The translations under genes and the position numbers were made by a program. The notes beneath the pieces are model-generated. The model was not told where the DNA came from. It did no database searches and was given only the letters and a program-made list of their open reading frames with translations. Positions 1 to 9,319 of a stretch of 64,000 bases of DNA are shown here, in pieces. Source of the stretch: Megalonaias nervosa. Its lineage: Eukaryota > Mollusca > Bivalvia > Unionida > Unionidae. The stretch spans positions 1 through 64,000 of the forward strand of contig JAECUM010091228.1 of assembly GCA_016617855.1 (NCBI GenBank), in the 5' to 3' direction. Numbering within the stretch: the stretch's first letter is position 1; every line of letters begins with the position of its first letter.

Positions 1-1
1 T

Positions 2-459
2 AATATCAAACTTCGTGATGATCTTGAGGCTGGCGAAGATTTTTTTTATTATCAAACAACCAGAAGAACTCATTCCAGTTAATCAACTTGATTCGTCCGA
101 ACACAAGATAGTTGTTTTTGATGATATTCCGCTAAACAACGAAGAAATGAATAAAATAAGATCATATTTTTCACTGTCGCGAAATAAAAATGTAATTCTA
201 TTTATCTCGCCCAGGGTTTTTATAATGTTGACAGATTTATTAGGCGAAATACTGGTTGTTTTATATTATTTCCAGGACTTGACAATGTTGACGTTAGAAA
301 TATCGCGAACGAGCAATGTGGCGATGTAACAGAAGATAAATTTATTGAATTATATCATAAAACAACGGCAAATAAATATGACTTTTTTTTTTGTTTGATA
401 AACTAACAAATGATACGAGTAAAATGTTTCGATGTTGTATTGAAAAATATCTACAGTAA
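2..459 (+). pseudogene. A32-like DNA packaging ATPase, C-terminal half, frameshifted (element A)
   Basis: This is the C-terminal part of the FtsK/HerA-type ATPase that pumps DNA into the capsid in Polintons and related viruses. The Walker B strand is visible as HKIVVFDD near 105-127, followed by a stretch ending NVILFISPR that matches the same region of the element B ATPase (VVYDDVML ... VIYVTQR). The N-terminal part with Walker A lies outside the window. At least three frame changes are needed to follow the homology: near 60, near 268 and at the T run around 381-392. The last homologous frame stops at 457-459. Alignment to the element B copy supports the identity. Confidence 0.7.
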
Positions 460-485
460 TTTTTATACAAAATAGTATATAATTA

Positions 486-2038
486 ATGGAAAGACAAGCA
501 AAGTACAGAAAACATATAGAAAATCTAAAAAAACTTGCGCAGTCTCAAGTAAAATTTAAACAGCAAGTACAGCAAGCACGACGTGGCCAAGTGGTTGCAG
601 CGGAAACAACAGCCGCCGCTCTCAAGCCAGTTACTGAAGCTTTACTTGGAAAACAACCTGAAACTAAACCATTATCAGAAGAAGAACTTAAGCGACTACA
701 GGAAAAAGGTTTACTTGGACTAGTTAAAGAACATCAAGAAGCAACTACTAGAGGAATTACTACTAGATCTGATGCGAAGGCAAAAAAAGATTAGCTAAGG
801 CACTTGTAGCAAATATCGTTGATCCTGCTGCAAGACAAGCTGAACTAAGAAGGTTGTTGAACAATCCAGTGGAACTTCAACGAAGATTAGCAGAAGAAGC
901 AGTAGTTGGACCGATTGAGAGAAGGTTAGAACAAAAAATGAAAAAATCAGAAGAAATGTTAGAAGATATTTTTGCTAGAGAAAGAGCTGAAAGAGAAGAA
1001 CTTAGAATAGAAAGGGAAAATATAGAAGAAAAAAGAAGATTTGACCATAATTTAGCAAATATAAATAGCAAAATAAGAGATAACGAATATAAAGATTTTA
1101 ATAAAAAATATAATGAATTTAGTGATGAGAGAATACATCATGTTGGAAAAGATGAATTTAAAGCTGACGAAAAAATTGAAAAATTAAAAGAAATTAAAAA
1201 AAGAGTGATGAGCATTTCAGAGAAGTAGTTTTTGAAAATAAAAATTATTATGACGACATTAAATTATATCGACATAGAATTATCACTGGTCTTTATATTG
1301 AAGTTATTAATAATATAAGAAATAACAAATGCAGTGGTGATAGTAACCTTATCAGCTTAATTAACAAAGCAAAATTATTAGATAAAAGACCAGAAGAATC
1401 AGCATATACACTACCAGCTCCTATAATGATCGAAGAAGATTTACTAAGTTCAGAACGTGAATATAAAAGAAATCGTGATGAATATAAAGACAAAGCAAAA
1501 GAAGAAATAACACCAGAAGAATATTATAATTTTACGGGAAAAAATGACATTTCTGACGTTGATAATATGTATAATTGGGAAGAAAATAAATACGATAATC
1601 TCATCAAAAAATTAACTGATATTACAGAAAAAAATGTAGGAGCTTACGGAGAAATTGATACAGCTCCAATGTAAAATATTGAAGAACTTCTTGAAAAAGC
1701 TAGAGATGTTGTTATTGCCAGTGTTTTTAAAAGAACTGCATTAAAATTTAGAAATAAAGAATATGTTGAAGAAAATAATTTAACTTTTGAAAAATTATTT
1801 AAAGGTTATGATAATGATCGAGTAAAAAAAACTTTTAGAAAAAACTGAAACTGGAGCTAGAATATGTTCATCAGTTACTGAAATGATAGGCAGATTAATG
1901 CTATTGATATCATCAAAAGAAGCTGGAAATGTTGGTGCTGAAATTGACAATGAAATTATTGACATACTTGATAATTTGAGATCAGAAAATTTACTAACAT
2001 CTGATGAATACGGAACTTTACATCACGATTTGATTTAA
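486..2038 (+). pseudogene. Coiled-coil virion-associated protein (element A), broken
   Basis: This is a long, charged, Lys/Glu-rich protein predicted to be largely helical and coiled coil. It occupies the same place upstream of the small basic protein and MCP as the gene at 46819-47939 in element B, and both ends resemble that gene: a Lys/Gln-rich helical N terminus and a helical C terminus rich in Ile, Asn and Glu. The ATG at 486 opens 102 codons. Frame breaks then occur at the A run near 782-788, near 1226-1236 and at the A run near 1825-1832, and there is an in-frame TAA at 1672-1674. The last frame ends at 2036-2038. The function is unknown, with a structural or scaffold role inferred from its neighbours. 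Confidence 0.6.
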
Positions 2039-2086
2039 TCGCGGCGATTTAATTTTATAAATTTGTGTAATGATTTTATATCAAAA

Positions 2087-2848
2087 ATGTCAGCAACATT
2101 GTTACTAGACTCTAGCCAATCTGATAAAGATAGCGCAAATTATTCTATAAATTATATTCCGCCAATAGAACTAGATCATGAGAAACAATATGAAATTGGA
2201 CTAATTTCCTGCACTTGTTGGCATGCTATGGCTATTGTAAAAACTGGAATTAACGATGAATTTGCATTTACTGTTCCTATACGTATTCCACCATTTGTCA
2301 CGTGGAAAACAATTAAAATTCCACAAGGAGCTTATAATGTCACTGATCTAAATAAAATAATAAAAGAACTTATAACAAAAAATAAAGGTATAGCTGATAA
2401 TTTTGAACTTACACCAAATTATAATACGTTACGCGCAAGAATGACATTAAAAGATATAATAGTTAGTCTTGTATCGCAAACAAGTATCGCACCACTGATA
2501 GGATTTTATAATTGTATATATCCTGCTCTTAATCGTGATAATCCCGAAACTTATGACAGCAAACTGCCAGTAAATATAACTGAAGTAAACGCAATATTGG
2601 TAAATTGCTCTATTGCATCTGGATCTTATTCAGCTAAAGGTAGTAAAGGACAAACAATATACAGTTTTTCACCAGAAGTTCCACCAGGATCTCTTATGCA
2701 AATTAGTCCACGTCAGGTTATTTATTATCCGTTAAACGTTGAAAATTAAATAATAGAAGTAAATATGCAATTGACAGATCAGTCTGGACGACAACTGTAT
2801 TTTAACAATGAAATTGTTACTTATTATTTACACCTACGCGAACAGTAA
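2087..2848 (+). pseudogene. Penton-like minor capsid protein (element A), one in-frame stop
   Basis: This is a probable Polinton penton/minor capsid protein (single jelly-roll family). I use the ATG at 2087, since the open frame upstream has no ATG. The N-terminal part contains the segment YIPPIELDHEKQYEIGLISC, typical of the first beta strands of this family. After the TAA at 2747-2749 the same frame continues for 32 codons to 2848 and holds the expected C-terminal strand pair (QLTDQSGRQLYF ... IVTYYLHLR), so the TAA looks like a nonsense change late in the gene. It lies between the coiled-coil gene and the small basic protein. Element B has no equivalent in that interval. Identity rests on family recognition, not an alignment I could run. 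Confidence 0.62.
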
Positions 2849-2897
2849 ACATAATTTCTGAAAGATTTGACAACAAAATTATGCAACCTCAGATATA

Positions 2898-3236
2898 ATG
2901 AAACAGAGAAAAAAAGTTTATCGAAGAAAAATAGTAGGAGGATTTTTGGAAAATATATTTGCTAAAATTATAGAAAATGTTCCAGGAATAGCTCATAAAG
3001 TTGCACCAATTGCACTTGACGCATCAAAAGCTTTTGCAACTGGAGCTGCATCTGCTGCTGGAACTGCCGTGGGGCAAAAAATAGCTGATAAAATAAAAGG
3101 CGATCCACAACGTGGTATACCGACAATCAAACAAGCTATTTCAGAAATCGCACCAATAAAAGAAACTCAACAAGCAATGATAACAACGACAAAAAACTTA
3201 TATCGCCACGAGGAGAACAAATTATACAAAAATTAA
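2898..3236 (+). CDS. Small basic/hydrophobic minor virion protein (element A)
   Basis: This is a 112-residue protein. The N terminus is strongly basic (KQRKKVYRRK), followed by an Ala/Gly-rich hydrophobic segment of about residues 35-62 and a charged tail. The same architecture, basic head plus hydrophobic helix directly upstream of the MCP, is found at 46377-46838 in element B. This suggests an adenovirus pX/pVI-type core or membrane-active accessory protein. The start is the ATG at 2898, 50 bp after the penton gene. The true C terminus is uncertain because the reading frame could have been altered near the end. Function is inferred from position and composition only. Confidence 0.55.
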   Translation: MKQRKKVYRRKIVGGFLENIFAKIIENVPGIAHKVAPIALDASKAFATGAASAAGTAVGQKIADKIKGDPQRGIPTIKQAISEIAPIKETQQAMITTTKNLYRHEENKLYKN

Positions 3237-3290
3237 TATCTAATGTAACAACACCGCAATAATTTTGTATAACCTAATAAAAAAAAAAAG

Positions 3291-4848
3291 TCTGTAAATA
3301 ATTATCTCAATTTAGCAGAAATTTATGACACAGACGACACAGTAACAGAATTCGAATACATCGAATATCTTGATGAAAATTCTAACGAACCTAATAAGGC
3401 TGGCTCCAGAACATTTTATACTCGAGACGAGGACGTATTTTTACTTCCTCATAAAGCAATGTTAGAAGTTCGTGGCCGGATTATGACAGTAGCTGTTCCA
3501 CCTGCCGAAATTGCAGCTAACGCAGAAGTAGCTCTTATAAATGATGGTTGGAGTTTATTTAAAAGTGCTAAATATCAGCTGGCCAATCAAACTGTCGAAG
3601 ATATTTCAGGTCACTTACAAATTGCAAGTACAATCTTAAATATTATATCGTTTTTTGATGATTAGTCCAGATCAACTGCAAACTAATATGATGTGGTTTA
3701 AAGATACTGGAACTGGTAGTGCAGGTGTTGCTGCATCAGTTGAAATTTTATCAGGATTAGCACATATTTTAGTGGCTGGAGCTGATGCTGCCGCAAATGT
3801 TGTAATTGTAAGAAATTTTCTTATCCTTAATGCTGCTTCGCTAGGTATAGCAGCACCAGATGCAGCCGCTGATGCAGACGCTACAAGAGCTTCATTTATT
3901 GCAGCTTGCAATAATCTTGGTGTATCACCACCAGATGGAGCTGCAAACGGCAATGCAATGTTAGAACATGTTAATAACATATTTGCTCATAACAGAAGAA
4001 ATTTACGTTACAATGAGGGTTATGTTAAGAGAAAGACACTTGCAGCAGTATCATGTCAAATTACGATGATGCTGCCACTAAGTACAATATATGGCTTTTG
4101 CAGGGACTATAATAAGGTATTTCGTGGAGTTAAACATACTCTTATTTTAGATCGATCAGAACAAAACGACTGCCTGTTTAGGTCAGGTGAGAATGATGTA
4201 CAATTTGTCATAAACAAACTTGCACTATGGATGCCAAGAATAACTCCGTCTATTACTAAACTGGCGGAATTAAATAATATGCTGGAAAAACACACAAACA
4301 GAATTTGTTTTCAGCAACATAGAATATATCAAACAGCAGTTCCCAATACCACCGACTACACATGGCGAGTCACAACGACACAAAATGAACAAAAACCACG
4401 GCAATTATTTGTTGTATTTCAGAGACAAGCGCGACGTGGTAACCAACAACAAAATAATGCGATATTTGATAATGCTGATGTTAGAGGAATATACGCTAGA
4501 ATAAATTCAAAGCAATATCCAGAACGAGCGATAGAATGCAATTTTGCAAATGACGCTAATAAAAATATTATTCGACCGTACATGTATTTGCTCGACGCAC
4601 TGCAAAAATATCAAGATGTTGGAGATGGATCTCAGATATCAGTAGAGGAATTTCATACACTTTATCCGATATTTTATTTTGATGTTAGTAAACATAGCGA
4701 GCTAGCTGTAGACAGCACAGCTGATATTGAAATTACTTGGACAGTAGGAGACGCTCCAGTGGCGCGTTTATATGTATATGCGTTAGTAATAAGCGATAGA
4801 TTTGTTACAGTTGACTCTGTCGGAGGTAAAATGTCAGTCCAAGTTTAA
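3291..4848 (+). pseudogene. Major capsid protein, Polinton type (element A), frameshifted
   Basis: This is the homologue of the intact 471-residue MCP of element B (44931-46346). Shared landmarks are a first strand block with LLPHKAMLEVRGRI near 3440-3483, the segment YGFCRDYNKVFRGVKHT near 4090-4140, LALWMPRITPSI near 4219-4254, and a C-terminal block with YPIFYFDVSKHSEL and ALVISDRF. The N-terminal 120 or so codons are in a different frame from the rest. The break is at the T run at 3650-3656, with the second frame open from 3655 to 4848. No in-frame ATG precedes codon 3291, where an A10 run may hide another break. The protein would form the capsid shell as a double-jelly-roll trimer, which is known for the family and inferred here. 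Confidence 0.82.
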
Positions 4849-4867
4849 TCTGTAATTGTTATATAAG

Positions 4868-5254
4868 ATGACAAAATATATTGTAAAAGAAATATATTTG
4901 ACCGATGGTCAAGTTAAAAAATTAGCAGCTGCTGTTGCAAAGAAAAGACAAGTATCATTAAAGGTCAACCATAACGCAGCGGGTACTTTAACAAAATTAA
5001 TGTTAACCAAAAAACAAGTAAATAAATACGATCGCAAAAAACCTTTTGTTTTAAATTTAAGTGCTGCACAAATAACTGCAATGGCAGAACATGGCGGCTT
5101 CTTTGGTCCGGCATTATCTGTAATAGCCAGAACGTTAATACCAAAACTTTTGCCAGTGTTAGGTACATTAGGATTAGCAGCAGCGTCTGGAGCAGTATCT
5201 GGCGCAACGAAAAAGGCAGTTGGAGGTAGTGGTATAAAGAAAATTTTCGTATGA
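4868..5254 (+). CDS. pVI-like minor virion protein with LTxxQxxKL repeats (element A)
   Basis: This is a 128-residue protein, intact. I prefer the ATG at 4868 (MTKYIVKEIYLT) over the upstream TTG. The first two thirds hold three related strand-turn motifs of the type LTDGQVKKL, LTKKQVNKY and LSAAQITAM. The C-terminal third is a long Gly/Ala/Leu hydrophobic stretch beginning GGFFGPALS and ending in a basic tail. The partner at 44505-44900 in element B has the same design. Position directly after the MCP and composition suggest a membrane-active or capsid-internal protein like adenovirus pVI. That assignment is inference. Confidence 0.62.
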   Translation: MTKYIVKEIYLTDGQVKKLAAAVAKKRQVSLKVNHNAAGTLTKLMLTKKQVNKYDRKKPFVLNLSAAQITAMAEHGGFFGPALSVIARTLIPKLLPVLGTLGLAAASGAVSGATKKAVGGSGIKKIFV

Positions 5255-5292
5255 GTATCGATGGTAACAATTTTATATGATGGATAAATATA

Positions 5293-5488
5293 ATGCCTAA
5301 AAGAAAGACAACGACGAAAAAAAAGACACCGACGAAAAAAAAGACACCGACGAAAAAAAAAGACACGACAGAGGCGAAAAGGGGGATTTATTCCAATAGC
5401 CCCGTTACTAGCGGGATTGGCAGGAAGTCTATTGCCAAATCTGTTAGGAGTAGGACGAGGACTAATGTTGCCAGGAACAAGGAGATAA
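5293..5488 (+). pseudogene. mu/pX-like small core protein (element A), 1-nt insertion in an A run
   Basis: The ATG at 5293 opens a Lys-rich head with three near-identical repeats of TPTKKK type. Past the third repeat, reading in the next frame gives a basic patch followed by GGFIPIAPLLAGLAGSLLPN, a hydrophobic helix typical of the tiny Polinton core proteins, ending at 5486-5488. The first two repeats contain A8 runs and the third contains A9 (5353-5361). A single inserted A therefore explains the frame change. A DNA-condensing or membrane-active role is inferred from composition. Confidence 0.5.
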
Positions 5489-6118
5489 AGTCTGCGTTAA
5501 GTAATTTTGATATACTTGATAAACTAAAAAAAGTAAAAAATTTCAGTGGAGTTTATTCTAAAGATGAACTTATGGCAATTCCACCAACGGTTAGGTACGT
5601 GTGTTATAAATATACCAGATTTTAACGACGGATCTGGCACACATTGGGTAGCTGTTTATGATAACAATTATTTTGACTCGTTCGGAATTCCACCAAGTGA
5701 CGCAGTAAAAAAATATATGAGCAGAGTACAAGATACGAAAATAATAAATTATTCGCCTAATCAAATTCAACCAGTTGGAACTTCCGCTTGTGGATATTAT
5801 TGCGTAATGTTCATTAAACAGATGACCGAAAATCCAGATTTTTTAAAGTTTATTTTGCAATTTGACAAACAACCTTCTCACGCTAATGATGAGATTGCAT
5901 TAAATTTATCTAAACTTAGACATACAATGTTAACATATTGTCTTAAGTGTAAAACTAAAACAGAAAATAAAGACGAAAAAACAGAAAAAACAAAAAATAA
6001 TAGAATAATGCTGAAAAGTATTTGTGCAATCTGTGGAAGAAAAAAAAGTATGTTTTTACCGAAAACAAAGTTGTCTGGAGCGGGTTACCCTGACAAAATT
6101 ATTTTAGTAGACGACTAA
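5483..6118 (+). pseudogene. Adenain-like cysteine (Ulp1-fold) maturation protease (element A), frameshifted
   Basis: This is the viral protease that processes capsid precursors in Polintons and adenoviruses. The N-terminal part reads ALSNFDILDKLKKV ... FSGVYSKDEL in one frame. The catalytic part is in another frame from about 5600: His in GTHWVAVYDN, the acidic residue in YFDSFGIPPSD, the oxyanion Gln region in NQIQPVGTSACGYY and the catalytic Cys in SACGYYC. The frame break is near 5590-5605. After the core is a Cys-containing tail with CxxC pairs (CLKCK, CAICGRKK). No ATG is seen at the expected start, where ATA stands at about 5484. Element B has no recognisable counterpart. Confidence 0.83.
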
Positions 6119-6125
6119 ATAAATA

Positions 6126-6651
6126 ATGACATGCGACTGTGATTGCGATAGAGATTTATCTCTCGAGCAAAATAAAATTTTTACATATTGTCAGAAATGC
6201 AAAAACAGAAATAATTGGAACAGGTATAGATATACATAAATTTATTGGAAAATTGCCGAAACCAAAAGGCGGTTGGACATTGCCAGACCATTAATACACT
6301 GGACCTTATAATCCTTATAATCCTCTTGATAAACAACTTGACGAAAACGATAATCTGCTGCCAGGACAAGAGCCTTACAATCAAGTTGACGCAATAGCGA
6401 TGCGCCATGATATCTGCTACAGAGATATTGATCTTCCAGACAGCGATCAAAATAAACACAGCTGCGATAAAGTAATGTTAGATGAACTTTGTGATATGAA
6501 ACCTGTATATATGCGAGAACTTGTTGACCGAAGGCTGGTCCAGGGTTTTATTGGGGCAAAATATAAACTCGGTCTCGGAAAAAAAGAATTATATGATGAT
6601 CTTGCCTTAGAGCTACACAGACCTAAAAAAAAAACAGTTTCCGCGACGTAA
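6126..6651 (+). pseudogene. Zinc-ribbon plus phospholipase A2-like protein (element A), broken
   Basis: The ATG at 6126 opens a Cys-rich head (CDCDCDRD ... YCQKCKN), a probable zinc ribbon. In another frame from about 6200 a PLA2-type domain follows: a glycine-rich calcium-loop region (YTGPYNPYNP at 6295-6324) and the active-site helix AMRHDICYRD near 6397-6426 with the His-Asp pair. Breaks are a frame change near 6205-6215 and an in-frame TAA at 6292-6294. The same zinc-ribbon/PLA2 architecture is found in elements B and C. Parvoviral VP1 uses a PLA2 for endosome escape, and a similar entry role here is only an inference. The 3' end runs into the integrase, with which it may be fused. Confidence 0.68.
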
Positions 6652-7527
6652 AGTTGTCGCAAATGCCGTTGATGATATCTGGGCGATGGACTTAGTTGAT
6701 GTTTCAAATTTAGTCCAATATAACGTCGGCGCTGATGGCGCTCCAAGGAGATATCTTTTTAATGTTGTAGATGTTTTTAGCAAATACGCGTTTAGTATAC
6801 CCGCTTCGGATAAAACAGGGACATCGATGACTGATGCGCTAAAACAAATTATTGTTAACACAGAAAGAAAACCAAATAAAATCTGGACTGGTCATGGAGC
6901 GGAATTTTTTAATAAAAAATTCGAACAGTTTTTGGAACAAAATAACATTAAAAAATATGTTACAGGAAATGAGGGAAAAGTGTCATCGTTGAAAGATTTA
7001 ATCGCACGCTCAACGAAAAAATCCATAAATATTTGACAGCTAAAAATACGAATAAATATATTGACAATTTACAAAAAATTGTTGACGAGTATAATAACAC
7101 GAAACACAGATCCCTTTCGCTAGGCAAAAGTAAAATGTCGCCGAATGACGCGATTGCAAATCCAATATTAGCAAACGAAAATATGTACCGACGACATAAA
7201 TTTAAAGTTGGTGATAAAGTTAGAATTTCTTTGACGAAAAAAACATTTGAGAAAGGTTATACTCATAACTGGAGCGAAGAAGTATTTGTTGTTGATAAAG
7301 TACTTTTAACAATACCAGTTACATACTCGCTGAAAGATTTATTAGGTGAGCCTATAACTGGCAGTTTTTATGAGCAAGAACTTCAGAAAACAGAACAAGA
7401 TATATTTGTTATTGAAAAAGTTATTAAAAAGCGCGGCAACAAAAGTTTAGTCAAATGGCGAGGGTATAGCGATAAATTTAATAGCTGGGTACCAACTAAG
7501 TCGATTTCATCGACTGCGATCGAATAA
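6574..7527 (+). pseudogene. Retrovirus-type integrase with chromodomain (element A), broken
   Basis: This is a DDE integrase that would insert the element DNA. The core begins with DIWAMDLVDVSN, which carries the first Asp. The second catalytic position reads WTGHGAEFF, with Gly where the family has Asp. The third acidic residue lies in VIVERFNRTLNEK, read in a different frame from about 6978. A C-terminal SH3-like segment (KFKVGDKVRIS) and a chromodomain (VIEKVIKKRG ... VKWRGYS ... SWVP, about 7411-7494) follow. Frame breaks are at the A10 run near 6626-6635 and near 6978. The chromodomain suggests chromatin-targeted integration, as in chromoviruses. The element B integrase lacks it. Confidence 0.8.
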
Positions 7528-7985
7528 TATTATTATAAATTTCTTCGTATTTTATTAGTACGGATTTACATTTTACTGGTTTACACAGAGAAATTAAATG
7601 TAATTTTCTTGCACCGTCCATTGGCATTAAATTAAATATTTTAACAAAAATAAAATCGTATTTTATATTTCTTTGTTGTCCAGCTATTTTTACGTTTAAA
7701 AAGGGCTTTATAAGCTGCCAAAATATTTGATCCTCGGCAACAGTAAAATTAAATTTTATTATTGTTTTTAGCGATATGGTACTTAACATCATATCGCCCA
7801 GTTGTTGGTCTGCTTATATATTTTTTACTAACAACAACATCATCTTCGTCATCGTCGTAGTTATGTAAAATATCTTTTTCAGTATAATCAGCAAATCTGT
7901 CATTAGTAATATTTTCTGATGTAAAATTTGAAACTGAAACAAAATCTCCCGAATTTAGTTTAGCCAGTCTCTCAATTAAGTTCAT
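7496..7985 (-). pseudogene. Hypothetical protein, divergent strand (element A)
   Basis: This is unrecognised. The ATG at 7985 opens 78 codons with an acidic patch (YDDDEDDVVV). Near 7750 the frame shifts into a further 80 or so plausible codons (KFNFTVAEDQIFWQLIKPFL ...) ending near 7500, which overlap the integrase 3' end in convergent orientation. One 160-residue gene with one frameshift is the simplest reading, but two separate short genes or chance frames are possible. Confidence 0.35.
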
Positions 7986-8023
7986 TATTATAATAATCTT
8001 TTGTCTAATTAATAAATAATAAG

Positions 8024-8305
8024 ATGTTCGGAGAAATAAAATATCATCAAAGAGTTAATATATTAAATCACAAAGAATTAGCTGAAGCAATTCGAAATTG
8101 TTTGTTGGGACATAGTTTTTATTTTGTTGATGTTATGATAACATTAGGCGAATCTGACAAATTTTTATTAACAGCAGCAGACAAAATAAAACTTGATACA
8201 AATAAAATGATGACATTACGATTTAATCGCGACGATGTCATGGAATTTAGTCATAATTGTCTTACTCAAAATGATATAGAAAATATCATTAGTTATCGTA
8301 TTTAA
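8024..8305 (+). CDS. Hypothetical 93-residue protein (element A)
   Basis: This is an intact frame from ATG 8024 to 8305, divergently oriented from the gene ending at 7985 with a 38-bp A/T-rich gap that could hold a shared promoter. It is a soluble, mixed alpha/beta composition with no membrane segment and no motif I recognise. Its 3' end overlaps the convergent HNH gene by 17 bp, which fits the tight packing of a virus-like element. Confidence 0.45.
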   Translation: MFGEIKYHQRVNILNHKELAEAIRNCLLGHSFYFVDVMITLGESDKFLLTAADKIKLDTNKMMTLRFNRDDVMEFSHNCLTQNDIENIISYRI

Positions 8306-9241
8306 AACTAAATCTATCAAATGTCAACATCGACGTTGCTGATTTAGTTCTGCCATCAGCGACAAATTTTACTACACGTGCATCAATTTTGTGATATTTT
8401 GCCGCAGATGTCATTGATCTAAATTTCATTTCTTCATTAGTTTCTAGATTTATTGAAATAATTGATTTTGGATTTCTAAAATTATTACCATCATAACCAG
8501 CTCCACGTCTTATGTTTTCTTGTTGTGTAACCACATCTAAATTTTCCAAACTATTATCGGTCTTATTTTTATTTATATGGTCGATAACTAAACTATTAGG
8601 TATTAGTCCGTTGAAAGTTTCAAACACAAAACGGTGTGACATATAATGAACAAAATTAGTTTTTATACCACGTACCATTACATGTAAATATCCATTTTTA
8701 TCTAAATTTCCAACAATTATTTTGTTCTTATATATCTAATAATTTCCTTGTCATTAGCTTCATATAGATCAAATCTTGGGTGAGGTTGAAATTCATTTTG
8801 TAATGATAAATTTTCAATATTATCATCAGCAACTGCGCCATTTGCTCTGTATACTCGTTGTCCTTCTGGAATATCGCCGCAAAACAAAGTATAAATAGAA
8901 TCTTTTCTAAACATTTTAATTCTTTCTGTATCATCGCCTTTTACTGAAATTAACATGCCAGCTGGTGTTGATGTGCGGATAGATTTTTTAGATTTTATAT
9001 TAATAACAGAACCTAACATATTTGCAGCGTATAAGTTGTACATTGGATGTACATGATAAGTTTCTTGTTCTTCCGCCATCAGTGGTATATATCTCAAAAA
9101 TGATATGCCAACAGATTTTTTAGATTTTATATTGATAACAGAACCAAGTGCATTTGCAGCGTATAAGTTGTATTTCGGATGTACATGATAAAATTCTTGC
9201 TCTTCAGCTGTCATATCGATATATCTCAAAATTTCTGTCAT
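8289..9241 (-). pseudogene. HNH homing-type endonuclease with duplicated N-terminal domain (element A)
   Basis: On the - strand the ATG at 9241 opens a 174-codon frame holding two tandem copies of a roughly 45-residue unit (EEQEFYHVHPKYNLYAANAL ... and EEQETYHVHPMYNLYAANML ..., each ending in GSVINIKSKKS). A third, divergent, unit starts QPHPRFDLYEAN. After a frame change near 8715-8725 the HNH nuclease follows (LVIDHINKNKTDNSLENLDV), with a NUMOD1-like helix-turn-helix (FRSMTSAAKYHK) near the end. The repeated unit resembles the NUMOD4-type domain that precedes HNH in homing enzymes. Such nucleases are common passengers in large DNA viruses. Confidence 0.68.
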
Positions 9242-9319
9242 TATACTATAAAGTTTTTCATATCTCTAATTAGGAATTTTAAAAAAGTCAATTAAATATA
9301 AAATATTACTATCTATAAA

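Noticed and set aside
877..1071. - strand frame inside the coiled-coil gene
   Set aside because: Shadow of the A/G-rich coding strand, Ser/Leu-rich and without motifs.
3672..3980. Ala/Ser-rich - strand frame opposite the MCP
   Set aside because: Shadow of the MCP reading frame, which has clear homology to the intact MCP of element B.
4965..5366. 133-codon hydrophobic - strand frame opposite the pVI-like gene
   Set aside because: Its Phe/Val runs are the complement of the Lys-rich repeats at 5,293-5,361. The + strand genes explain the region.
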